DNA of 64,000 nt from Penicillium oxalicum. Its lineage: Eukaryota; Ascomycota; Eurotiomycetes; Eurotiales; Aspergillaceae. A program made the position numbers and the translations under genes. The number at the start of each line of letters is the position of its first letter. The first letter of the stretch is position 1. Shown piece by piece: positions 46,350 to 56,112 of the stretch. The notes under the pieces are model-generated. The model saw only the letters and a list, made by a program, of their open reading frames with translations, was not told the origin of the DNA and searched no databases. The stretch is from positions 1,984,001 through 2,048,000 of the forward strand of contig NC_064656.1 in NCBI RefSeq assembly GCF_001723175.1, in the 5' to 3' direction.

Positions 46350-48079
46350 ATGTCCCTTTTACGCGAGGCGGAGAGGTTCTTGGTCAATCAACACAAAAGT
46401 GCACTGAATGCTTTCATAACACCACTGCCCCGCGCGGGGGCATGGCTTGATCGCGTAACGGAAGCAGAGCAACGCCGCAAAGAAGGTGCGGAAAGAGAAG
46501 CCGCTTGTTCCTAGCAATTGAACCCAACTGATCAGGAAAAAAAACCATCAACGTTACAGGCACGCCCAAGTCAGTTCTTGACGGGCGCTTGATTTCGGTC
46601 AAAGACAATATTTGCACACGCGACTTACCGACGACATGCGCCTCGGGAATCCTTGACCACTTCACCAGCCCATTCAATGCCACCGTCGTGGATCAATTAG
46701 AGGCTGCCGGAGCTGTTGTTGCAGGGAAAACCAATCTGGACGAATTTGGAATGGGATCTCACTCCGTGTATTCCAAGTTTGGCGCCGTCAAGAATTTGCG
46801 ACAAGATGAACATGGGCAAGACCTTTCCGCTGGCGGGAGTTCGGGTGGAAGTGCAGTAGCCGTTGCCGCGGAGCAGTGCTATGCGTGAGTTTGGAGAGAC
46901 ACAATTGCTTTGAGAGTGGCACAAGCTGATTGCGAGATGGTTTACCTCATCTCTAGCGCACTGGGGACAGACACTGGTGGCTCGGTCAGACTTCCGGCAG
47001 CGTATACGGGAACTGTTGGATTCAAGCCATCGTACGGGTTACTCTCGCGATGGGGTGTGGTGGCATATGCCAACTCCCTAGATACAGTTGGGATCTTGGG
47101 AAGAACCACGTCATCCGTAAGAGACGTGTTTAGTATGTTCTCATGCCCAAGTACTGTTTTGGACACACGCACCTCGCTAACAGTTACCTGTACAGCCATC
47201 TTGAATAAGCACGACCCCCGTGATCCAACCAGCATCACCTCTCCTTCGCGATCTCGAATCCACACTCACTTGCAATCAACCGCACTTGCACCTCGATTGA
47301 CACAAAATCCCCTCCGCATCGGTGTGCCGCTAGATTACAACATCTCCGAACTCACTCCGTCTATTCGCCAAGCATGGCATCTCTCTCTTGCACACCTTCA
47401 AAGCCAGGGACATACAATCCACCAAATCTCTCTCCCCGCCACAAAACACGCACTCTCCGCATACTACGTGCTTGCGCCCGCCGAAGCATCCTCAAATCTG
47501 GCCAAATACGACGGTGTCCGTTACGGAACTCGTGCCGAGGGTCCAGACAGCGACGGACAACCGGAGAGCTACCTCTACGCCAACACCCGTGGGCAGGGCT
47601 TTGGCGCTGAGGTACAGCGGCGGATCCTTCTCGGCACTTTTAGTCTCAGTGCGGACGCGATGGACAACTACTTCATCCAGGCCCAACGTGTGCGCCGACT
47701 CGTGCAGCAGGACTTTGATGCCGTCTTCGCGGCGGCGCATCCATTCGCGACAACAGAGTGCCACGAGACCAAGTCACCGAACTCGACGAACATCGATGTC
47801 ATTGTTTGTCCAACAGCACCATCACCCCCACCGCGACTGGGTGAAATCACAACGGGCTCGTCACCCCTGGATGCTTACGTGAATGATGTTTTCACAGTGC
47901 CAGCCAGTTTGGCGGGGTTGCCAGCGATTTCGGTGCCCGTCACTGTCTCTGCATTGGGCCGGAGCTCAGAGCGCGAGGAAGTGGCGGGGATTCAAATCAT
48001 TGGACAGTACGGCGACGATGAGCTGGTGATGAATGTTGGCGAATTGTTGGAGAACCAAAAGATGGTGGGCCAAGAATAG
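46350..48079 (+). CDS. HER2: Glutamyl-tRNA(Gln) amidotransferase subunit A, mitochondrial
   Basis: Exons 46350-46485, 46560-46884, 46957-47132 and 47196-48079 give 506 residues. The amidase-signature triad is visible: Lys60 in ISVKDN, the cis-serine in [10 protein letters not shown] (139/140), and the nucleophile Ser163 in [14 protein letters not shown]. Further GatA landmarks are [33 protein letters not shown], and [17 protein letters not shown] near the end. In the GatFAB complex it releases ammonia from glutamine to convert Glu-tRNA(Gln) to Gln-tRNA(Gln) in mitochondria. Intron 3 is 63 nt with no in-frame stop. The chosen ATG leaves little targeting sequence; an open, presequence-like stretch lies in frame just upstream but has no ATG, so a near-cognate start or an upstream exon is possible. 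The gene is convergent with BRE2, 277 bp apart. Confidence 0.93.
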
Positions 48080-48356
48080 CACCATTCCGTGCTTTTTGTG
48101 AGAACCAGTGTACAATTTACAATGATACCAAATGTTTTTTTTTCTGTCTCAGGTGGAAACCTTTGTTGTCCTTCACATAGCTGATACGCTTGGAAGATTT
48201 CATTTCATCCCGAGATTTGACGCGGATACAGTATCTCATTTCCTGCCGTTCCGTTTGCATGGCGCCGAGGAATGCTCACGTGGTATCATTTTATTTGCTC
48301 CAATTCGGCCACCAAATAATCAATTCTCACCCCCAAAGACAGCTGGAGCTTATACA

Positions 48357-50180
48357 TCATGTCATTTCAACATCCTCATCCCCTCCCGCCACGGAAGCTT
48401 CCCCGACATGAACAGGTGTCCCGGCAGTGCCAACACTCATTGCATCCTCAGCCAAGGGAAGCGCCGCTGGCGTGGCGCGATTACTATTCGCAACCGAATC
48501 GGATCCGCCACCGGTAGCAGGCGTTGCAAGCGATGCACCCACCCCATTCTGTAGAATCTCCGAGCCATTGATCGCAGCAGGTGCAGCACCGTCTAGTTCT
48601 GTATTCTCATTGCCAATGACATCGCCATCGATCCCACCCCAGGTGAACATGGCTTCGACCTCGTCTACAATGTCGGCGACGACATCCTCGACGATCTGAT
48701 CGTTGAAGCGTTCACCCATGGGCCGGACCGGATGACCGAGCTCGTCTTGCTCAGGGGGCCCTACCCACCATGGGCCTTCGAAACGACACTCAACCGCGCC
48801 GCCGCCGTAGCAGCTGACGGCTGGGTAGTACCCGATCATGCCATCGTCGGCATTCTCGCGTTCTCCAATGCCGAGGTTGTTGGTCCCGTTGGCAAGACGG
48901 CTTGCCGGTGGGAGAAATGCGTAGAGCTCTTTGAAGGGCGTGCCCATCTTGACGCCATTTTTGAAAATCGTGATACAGGAGCCAGGTAATGTGCGAAGGG
49001 TCGGGTCTTCGCTGTTCATGGGGGAAGGCGGTCCAAAAGTAGGAGTCTCTTTGAGGTTAAAGGCATAATCGCGGAGATGTTTCGTGGAGAAGACGTTGGA
49101 TTGTTGCCAACAAAAGTCGGATTTGTAGTGAAAGGGGATACGGTCTCGGATGATATTGGTAGCGACGGGTTTAGATTCGGGGACTGGCTTGGATCCATCA
49201 CCATCCACGGCCGGGTCGTAGGTTCCCTCGACGATTTTCTTGTGCAGAGAGAGGGACGGTAGGGTGATAAGCATGCCGATGACATCGCCTTCGTTGATAC
49301 CCTCGCCCTTGGGGAAGAAGAATTCGCAACGCATGCGATTGACAACTTCCCCGTTCACGTCCCGAATACCGTAGCCGTAGCAATCAACCCCCACATTGAC
49401 GTCGAGATCTGCCTCGCGACGAGCGAATCCCAGCCGGACATGGCCACGTGGGGATGCACTAGCGCCGCCCTTTTGGGGAGCTTCCTGCCTGTCGTTCACG
49501 CGACCACTGATGACTCGGGCCTCGTAGTAATATGATCCCTCCCGAGCACAAATATTTGCGCGTGAAGTATGCCATGCGTCGCTCGTCGTTACAGCCCGTG
49601 CATCCTGTGAGAAAAAGATCGCCGCGGGGGAGTCTTCAAAGCTGAATCGCGCGTGGTATGGTTCCACGTCCGTCTGCCGATATTTGATATGTGGGAAGCC
49701 AGGGTCGCTAATGGCATAACTATAGCGGAAGCCGTTCTTGTTGGTGAGTTTATCAACGACCTCGTAGAAGTCCCACGTCTGGCCCAGCACCTGCGAAGAT
49801 TTGGTAGTCACAAGGTTGAATTGGCGTGGTTGTGGAGGTAATCGATCAGAGACACGAGGCTCGGCGAGTAGCAACGGGCGCAAGATCGAAAGCTCTGAAC
49901 TTGCCCGCGCAGTACTTGTCGCCGTTGTCCGTTTCTTTGGTGGAGGCGCGCCCTCGGGATCTAAGCCTTTGGCTTCCCGTTTTTTGCGACTGTCCCGTTT
50001 GTTGCGCTTTGCACGTGCGTCTGCACCCTGTACTGATGCGTTGCTGGCAGGAGCTGGAGAAGCTCGGCTGTTTAATTCTGATAGTGCGCCACTGAGGAGG
50101 GGGCCATTGCCGGGTGGGAGGAGAGGGGAGTTGATATTCGAGGATGGCGCAGACGACGCAGGAGCTTGTGTTGACGCCAT
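48357..50180 (-). CDS. BRE2: COMPASS complex subunit Bre2 (Ash2-like SPRY protein)
   Basis: Single-exon, 607 residues from ATG 50178-50180. An in-frame upstream ATG at 50297 would add 39 residues, but MASTQAPAS has the look of the true N-terminus. Residues ~55-85 form a Lys/Arg-rich nuclear-localisation-like block (KRNKRDSRKKREAKG, PPPKKR). The SPRY domain follows: NLVTTKSSQVLG, TSDAWHTSRANICAREGSYYYEARV, GHVRLGFARREADLDVNVGVDCYGYG, EGINEGDVIGMLI, ITIFKNGVKMG, and YYPAVSCYGGGAVECRFEGPWW. The C-terminus is acidic, with the DVVADIVDEVEAMF helix that fits the dimer/DPY30-binding segment of Ash2/Bre2. The complex methylates histone H3 lysine 4. The SPRY domain is split by an insert (GTYDPAVDGDGSKPVP), as is usual in fungal Bre2. 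Confidence 0.9.
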   Translation of the reverse strand: MASTQAPASSAPSSNINSPLLPPGNGPLLSGALSELNSRASPAPASNASVQGADARAKRNKRDSRKKREAKGLDPEGAPPPKKRTTATSTARASSELSILRPLLLAEPRVSDRLPPQPRQFNLVTTKSSQVLGQTWDFYEVVDKLTNKNGFRYSYAISDPGFPHIKYRQTDVEPYHARFSFEDSPAAIFFSQDARAVTTSDAWHTSRANICAREGSYYYEARVISGRVNDRQEAPQKGGASASPRGHVRLGFARREADLDVNVGVDCYGYGIRDVNGEVVNRMRCEFFFPKGEGINEGDVIGMLITLPSLSLHKKIVEGTYDPAVDGDGSKPVPESKPVATNIIRDRIPFHYKSDFCWQQSNVFSTKHLRDYAFNLKETPTFGPPSPMNSEDPTLRTLPGSCITIFKNGVKMGTPFKELYAFLPPASRLANGTNNLGIGERENADDGMIGYYPAVSCYGGGAVECRFEGPWWVGPPEQDELGHPVRPMGERFNDQIVEDVVADIVDEVEAMFTWGGIDGDVIGNENTELDGAAPAAINGSEILQNGVGASLATPATGGGSDSVANSNRATPAALPLAEDAMSVGTAGTPVHVGEASVAGGDEDVEMT

Positions 50181-50816
50181 GGCGAGAAGGCCAAAGAAGA
50201 GTGAGGCAAGGTCGAATCGTGAATGAATGGACCTGAATTGAATGTCAAGTCCACCGATGATCCCGCTGATTGTAATAGAGTGGTTAGCAAATCGCAACTA
50301 GAGATAAATTCAGCAAAGCTCATGGATTACAGATGATGTGCTTTGCGGGACTCGTCGTTGCGACACGCTCACTTACTGAAATGTCGCACAACTTCAAGCC
50401 GACACCGTATCGGAGGTGGAATTGAAGTTTCACGAATACCACAAGATCATTACAATAGCAGCTCGCAGAATTCTGGCCGTTTTGACTTCAATATTTGCTG
50501 CAGAACGCCCTTATACCATGTGAAACAATAACAATAGAAGAAGATATAAGACCCATCGGCCGCGCGAGTACTTCTGGAGCTCCGCGGCAGAAAAGCATTG
50601 GAGACCTCAGTGGCGGTCAGACCGCCACCAGGCGGTAGAGATAAGAAAAATGAGTGGATCCCCACCTGGCAAAAAAAAATATCACTGATTAGATCACCTG
50701 ATCTGTAAATTTACACACAGCCGATCAACGATTGATCGTGGGACACTCGAGTTGCCAGGGTATTCCACGAAAAAACAACGTCTTTGGATTGAGTCCAGTG
50801 ATTGAAGACTTCCATT
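50181..50816. promoter_or_regulatory. Divergent promoter region, BRE2 / bystin
   Basis: 636 bp between divergent starts. It includes a short near-palindrome GGCGGTCAGACCGCC at about 50611-50625, a possible hairpin or dimeric protein-binding site. No gene is supported. Confidence 0.4.
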
Positions 50817-52461
50817 ATGCCTAAGGCTACCAGCTCTCGAGCCGCCGCTGCGGCGCGACGACACAATCCTCTGGCGGACGACATCTCTGCCGTGGGGCAT
50901 CTCCGGACAAACAGCACCACCAAGAAAGGCAAGCGCCAGTCGCACGATGACGAGGAAGATGGCGAGACCGGCGAGCGCTACGTTGATGCGAAGATGTCAC
51001 GCAAGATCCTCCAAATCGGACAGGAACTGGCAGAGGAAGATGCCGCTGAACAAAAGCTGCGATTTGGCGGGGCTCAGCCAAAGTCAAACTCGGCTTTTGC
51101 ATTTGATACTCGATTCGAAGAGGACGCACCTTCCGATGACGAGAAGTACGAGAACGATAATTGGGTCGACGAGGATGAGGAGGAGCGTGAAGAAATTGTG
51201 AGGAACATTGTTCAGGGCCTACGACAGCCTACCCATCCCATGGCGGACCGACATTCTAACAAATTTCGCTTAAACAGGAAATCGACCCTAACGATCTCGA
51301 CATGTTCAACAAATTTATGCCCGGTGGCCACGATGAAGACCCAATATTTGGCACGCGGCAGCCCGGAGAACAGCTACAAGGGCAGACAACAAACCTGGCG
51401 GACCTTATTTTGGAGAAGATCGCCGAACATGAAGCCAAGCTGAACGGTGAAACTGCTGGCGGAAACTATATTCACGGTGGTGGTGCAGCTGAAGATGCTG
51501 TGCAAATTCCAGCCAAGGCTGTTGAAGTATACGAAAAGTACGTCAAAAATTCAGTTCTCCGGGGTCCTGATCTCGCTCCAATTACTAATGCGCTTCCAGA
51601 GTCGGCATGATTCTGTCCCGCTACAAGTCGGGCCCGCTGCCCAAGCCTTTCAAGATCCTCCCCTCAGTGCCGAACTGGCAAACACTCCTCGACATTACCC
51701 AGCCCGAGAGATGGACCGCCAATGCTGTGTATGCCGCCACGCGTATCTTCATCTCCTCCAAGCCCGCTGTGGCCCAAGAATTCATCGCCACCGTTCTGTT
51801 CGACCGCGTTCGCGAAGAGATTCACGAGACGAAGAAATTGAACGTCCACACGTACAATGCCCTTCGTAAGGCCTTGTACAAGCCCGCCTGCTTCTTCAAG
51901 GGACTGTTGTTCCCCCTCGTCTCCAGTGGAACTTGCTCTCTTCGCGAGGCTCATATCGTCTCCTCCGTGATTGCCCGAGTTTCAATTCCCGTTCTCCACT
52001 CTGCCGCTGCACTGCTGCGTATGTGTGATTTGGCTGCAGAGCAATCCATGCGCTCGCTCGAGAGCACCGGTGCTGTGAACACCTTTATCCGAGTGTTCCT
52101 GGAGAAGAAGTATGCCATGCCATACAAGGTGATTGATGCTCTGGTATTCCATTTCTTGCGCTTCCGCGGCGACAACCCCGCAGATATGATGACAGACGGG
52201 CCCGGCAGCTCAAAGGCCTACAAGTTGCCCGTTCTTTGGCATCAGTCTTTGTTGGTGTTTGCCCAACGCTACCGCAATGACATCACCGAAGATCAGCGCG
52301 AGGCTCTTCTCGACTTGCTGCTTGTTCGAGGACACAAAGACATTGGGCCAGAGGTACGACGAGAACTCCTTGCTGGTCGTGGCCGCGGTGTTGTTGTCCT
52401 CGATCCCGAGCAACAAAACGCCATCGATGCTGGTGACGACACAATGGACATGGCAATGTGA
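50817..52461 (+). CDS. ENP1: Bystin, 40S ribosome biogenesis factor
   Basis: Three exons: 50817-51197, 51278-51537 and 51600-52461, giving 500 residues. The N-terminal ~130 residues are charged and low-complexity (RQSHDDEEDGE; NDNWVDEDEEEREEI), then IDPNDLDMFNKFMP. The bystin domain proper covers VGMILSRYKSGPLPKPFKILPS, WTANAVYAATRIFISS, HTYNALRKALYKPACFFKGLLFPL, TCSLREAHIVSSVIARVSIPVLHSAAALL, FIRVFLEKKYAMPYKVIDALVFHF and LPVLWHQSLLVFAQRY. Enp1/bystin binds pre-40S particles in the nucleolus and is needed for 18S rRNA maturation and export. All three junctions keep frame with the conserved protein. Confidence 0.96.
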
Positions 52462-53261
52462 ATGCATGATAATGGCGTTTGATTTTCTCAAAATGTGTTG
52501 AACCTTTTTTTTCTAATGATTAGATACTCTTGCCGCGCAACATGCTTCTCACTTTTCTCAGGAATCATTTCCCTTTTCATCAGCCTCGCAGCGCGAGTCA
52601 AAAACATGAAGTAGATGACAGTGCAACTTTTATCGTTTCAGCGCACCACTCTCTGAACCTTTCCTGTATTTTCTGTGCTCCGAATATGCCCCCCTAGCTT
52701 TTCAACCCTATACAAGTACCGTTCACTCAATACTTTATACTTTTCGACAAGAAAAGCAAAGCCCCTCGAAAGCGATACAGAGACGCCAGATGTTATTGAG
52801 TTCCTCGAGTTTCGGCATTACCCGATGCTTCGCTCCATCTTTTACTTCTGAACAGCTCCTTGGCCACGGAATAAATTCTGATTCACGCAAATTCCAACCT
52901 GAGCGTAAGTCGACAAGTAGGTTTCAGCAAGTCTAGTTGCGACAACTCTAGGGACGCGATCATATGCGACAGACAACAAGTTTGCAACTAAAACTAATTG
53001 TAAACCAGCAGAGGCTCTCCACCTGCACGCAAAAGGCGTAGCCATAGGCAGGACCCTCGTACCAAGCTGATATGTACATTAGTCAGGGGTTCACTTTCTT
53101 GTCTGTCAACTCACGCGCCCCGAAGTCCTCGCATGAATGAAGGCTTAAAAAGAGTCGGTAATCGCCCAGCCACAGCCCTTGGTTGGTGTGTAGGCTCTGC
53201 GTGGCACTGCTTGACTTTGATGACAGCCTGCTATTCAAGTCCCACCCCCGGTGACATTTCA
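52462..53261. other. Intergenic region marking the edge of the conserved block
   Basis: 800 bp between convergent stops of bystin and the accessory gene. No supported ORF, RNA gene or mobile-element remnant was recognised. Confidence 0.5.
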
Positions 53262-55430
53262 TCACATCTCACGCACCCGTTTAGAGTGACTTTTATTAGG
53301 ACCATTCTGTAATCGCTTGGAAGCACCTGACCGTCTGCGTTGCAGTCGAGAGTGGAAGGTGCACCAATCAAAGTCAATGATCAGAGCTCGCCGGAGCTCA
53401 GCATTCCACAAAATATTGTCCTGCCGAAGGTCATGGTGCACAACACCGAGACGACGGATCTCCTTCTCGGATTGAGAAATCGCATGCTGGACGGTCCTGT
53501 CCAAACCAGTACGGCCTACGCTCTCACCACCCCAGCCCATGAGAAGCATATGACGGATACTGCCTGCACGGTGAACGAAGTAGATTTGGGCCAGATTGAT
53601 TGCCCCGAGAAAGACAGGTACAGCGGATCCTTGAACACGCTTCAGGGCCGTGTAGACCTCAGCTTCGCGCGAGACTTTCCCCCAGAGTCCCGATGTTGTC
53701 CCCTTGCCCACGATGGTGTATCCGAAGGTGGCACACGTAATCTTGAATGGGACGCCCGTGGCCCCACAGGGCCCGATAGGGGCGCAATTATGTTCTGGAT
53801 TCTGATCAAGCTGCGCCTTGATTTGCTTCACCAGGTCGGCTGCGCTGATCAGATGGTGGTCCTCCCCTCTTCCAAGCATATGCAGCTTTGTATTAGGGCA
53901 CTCAGGGTCGAATGCACCGCCTTGTTGAAGCCCGAGGAGGCACTTTTGTGTGCAATATAGAGCATCATGGGAGCGAGATTGCCCGCTTTGGTTTCCTTGG
54001 CAATTTGCTCGGGGTCGCGGCGTAAACAGTTGGGTCGAAGAGGACGACGAGACCTGGCTGAGTCTACGCTTCCGTCCAGTAGGTGCGGCGGGCTCTGCGT
54101 CGGAATCAGAGGAATCCCCTTGAAGATGTTGGTCGGATGGGGGAGCACAGCGAGCGGCCGCTCGTGTGGTTACTTGAGGCCCTGAATTGACGGGAGACAC
54201 TGGCGCATGATAATCAGAGCTTGAATCTGTAGGACTGGGAAGCTCGGGGATACTTTCGTCCAAGCTTGAGTCTCGAGGTGAATCTGCCACACTGATCTGG
54301 GAGCGATCGCTATCATAGCTCGTACGCCATCTCGGTAGGATGTCCATGGCGGAATTCCGCCACGGTCGATCACGGGAAATATGGCGACAACTCATCAGAC
54401 ACAGACACAGCGTCCTCTCAACTCGAGTCATAGGAGCCCTCGCAGGTCTACCGATATCTGCAGTCTCGTACATACCGGGCTCACCAAGGTCGTAATAAAG
54501 TGTAGTTGGATCGTCGTAGGGCACCCAGAGCAGCACATCGACCAGGCCGTTCGTCAGACATGAATACTCCAGACCCTCTTGAATCATCACATGAAATCCT
54601 TGAACGATGGGAGACCCGACTAGCTGCTTGGCGTGATATCTTGACTTCTCTGGCTCCTCCGTCGGAACATGATCAGGCTGTACCACGTCTCGCCAAAATT
54701 CCATCGAGTGGAGGCCTAATCGAAGGTCTGTAACGGAGAGCTTGTGGGGGGGTTTATATTCGATAGTGGTGAGCAAGGTACTCTTGTAGCCGTCTATCCG
54801 ATATATGCAAAATTGATCTGGCTTCGAACGTTTCGCGGTTGATGACTCACCAGCGTCGGCTTCATTGTCTTTATCCAGAGCATTGGCGTGATTATCGAAC
54901 CGAATTCCGTTGCCTAGGTTGAACTCCTCGCGAGCCTCTGGTATTTTGCACAACTCGTCGATAATCATGCGTACGGGGTCTTCTGCGGCGAATTGCTCGT
55001 AGAAGTCAAGATCCTTTTCGCTGCTGATCTGTCGACTTGTGGATTGACTGAGACTCTCTAGCGCATTGAGTGGCATGAATAACCGTGGTGCATCCTCTCC
55101 TGCTGGCTGCAGGTGACGGCAAACAGATCCGAAAATTTCTCGCTGTCTTGCCTCACAGTCACTCCATGGGCGCAGTCGTAGGGGACAGACTTTGCCGATA
55201 GGGGCAGGAATTGTACCTGTCGTGGAGCAAGACGGTGTTTGCGCTCGGAGCGGCCTCCAAAAGCGATCGTGGCATAGTTGAATGAACTCTGGAAAGGTCG
55301 TCGGTCGGTTGCGTTCTCTCTGATGTCTTTCCCTTTCCTCTGCCTGCTGCTTTTCATCCTTCAACTGCTCAATCTCCTCTGCTGCCTTTAGGAGAAGCGC
55401 CTTGTAATCCGGGGAGCTGTTCCCACTCAT
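53262..55430 (-). CDS. Accessory two-module protein: PD-(D/E)XK-like region fused to divergent protein-kinase-like domain
   Basis: Intronless, 722 residues from ATG 55428-55430; an in-frame ATG at 55565 would add 45. Residues ~10-45 are a Lys/Glu-rich coiled coil. Residues ~46-350 form a conserved module with KPDQFCIYRIDG (Pro204-Asp205) and TTIEYKPPHKL (Glu224-x-Lys226), the spacing of a PD-(D/E)XK nuclease core. A Ser/Pro-rich linker (~375-490) follows, then CTQKCLLGLQQGG and a kinase-like C-terminus: YTIVGKGT (Lys576), SREAEVYTAL (helix-C Glu), VVHHDLRQDNIL (HRD-like, 664-675) and IIDFDWC (DFD for DFG). I recall this as a multicopy Aspergillus/Penicillium family, often carrying unreliable labels such as FtsH metalloprotease; no protease motif is visible. 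Nuclease and kinase activity are inferred from motifs. Crinkler-type effectors show a similar nuclease-kinase pairing. Composition and isolation suggest an accessory locus. Confidence 0.7.
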   Translation of the reverse strand: MSGNSSPDYKALLLKAAEEIEQLKDEKQQAEERERHQRERNRPTTFPEFIQLCHDRFWRPLRAQTPSCSTTGTIPAPIGKVCPLRLRPWSDCEARQREIFGSVCRHLQPAGEDAPRLFMPLNALESLSQSTSRQISSEKDLDFYEQFAAEDPVRMIIDELCKIPEAREEFNLGNGIRFDNHANALDKDNEADAGESSTAKRSKPDQFCIYRIDGYKSTLLTTIEYKPPHKLSVTDLRLGLHSMEFWRDVVQPDHVPTEEPEKSRYHAKQLVGSPIVQGFHVMIQEGLEYSCLTNGLVDVLLWVPYDDPTTLYYDLGEPGMYETADIGRPARAPMTRVERTLCLCLMSCRHISRDRPWRNSAMDILPRWRTSYDSDRSQISVADSPRDSSLDESIPELPSPTDSSSDYHAPVSPVNSGPQVTTRAAARCAPPSDQHLQGDSSDSDAEPAAPTGRKRRLSQVSSSSSTQLFTPRPRANCQGNQSGQSRSHDALYCTQKCLLGLQQGGAFDPECPNTKLHMLGRGEDHHLISAADLVKQIKAQLDQNPEHNCAPIGPCGATGVPFKITCATFGYTIVGKGTTSGLWGKVSREAEVYTALKRVQGSAVPVFLGAINLAQIYFVHRAGSIRHMLLMGWGGESVGRTGLDRTVQHAISQSEKEIRRLGVVHHDLRQDNILWNAELRRALIIDFDWCTFHSRLQRRRSGASKRLQNGPNKSHSKRVREM

Positions 55431-56112
55431 CTTGGTTGTGAATACGGGAAGACACAGATGGGGAACCCTATGGCGATGTTCTTTAGTCAGCTTCTCTTGG
55501 ATGAAGCAAGCAGTACACACCCGAGATGATGCTTTTGAGTCGGGCTGGATGTCTTCATTGTTCATGTTTTGCGGCGGCTGTTTTGATCGAGGATGTTCGA
55601 AGTCTACCAGGTGTTTTGGCAGAGAGTAGCGCTTTCCCTACTATAAACTAGAGCGCCGGACGATCACAAGCCATCGGTCTTCGTCCAATGGGGAGCTGTT
55701 CCATGACCAAGTCGAATCCTACTTCCACTCGATCACATTCAGATGAGTTCACTATGACATTTCTCCCTGAGAGACGCTCGTCCGAAGAATTAGATGGCCT
55801 TCTTCTTCTCTGTTGAGGGCGAACCTTGAGGCATGGCCTTGAGGTAAGATTTTGGCCCTGAAGAAGCTCACTCTCTCCAGCTTGACAAGAGCGACGAGGA
55901 ATTGGAAACAATATACCCCAAATATCCGTAAAGAATGTAGTAATCACAGATGCTGAAATCCAGCTTTTGCTCAGAGTCAGATAATAGGCGTATAAGCGAG
56001 CTTTCTCTCGATCTTCTCATTTATGATGCCGTCGACTTATCGGCAAGTAATAAGTTTCTGGTCAAGTGGTTATAAAGTAGTTACATCGGATAAATATCAG
56101 AGCTCCTCAGAT
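55431..56112. other. Intergenic region between accessory gene and tandem array
   Basis: About 680 bp upstream of the accessory gene, so it should hold its promoter. It becomes AT-rich from about 55950. No supported ORF beyond the possible N-terminal extension up to 55565. Confidence 0.4.

Noticed and set aside
53262..55430. FtsH/M41 metalloprotease label for the accessory gene
   Set aside because: No AAA Walker motifs and no HExxH zinc site; kinase-like motifs are present instead.
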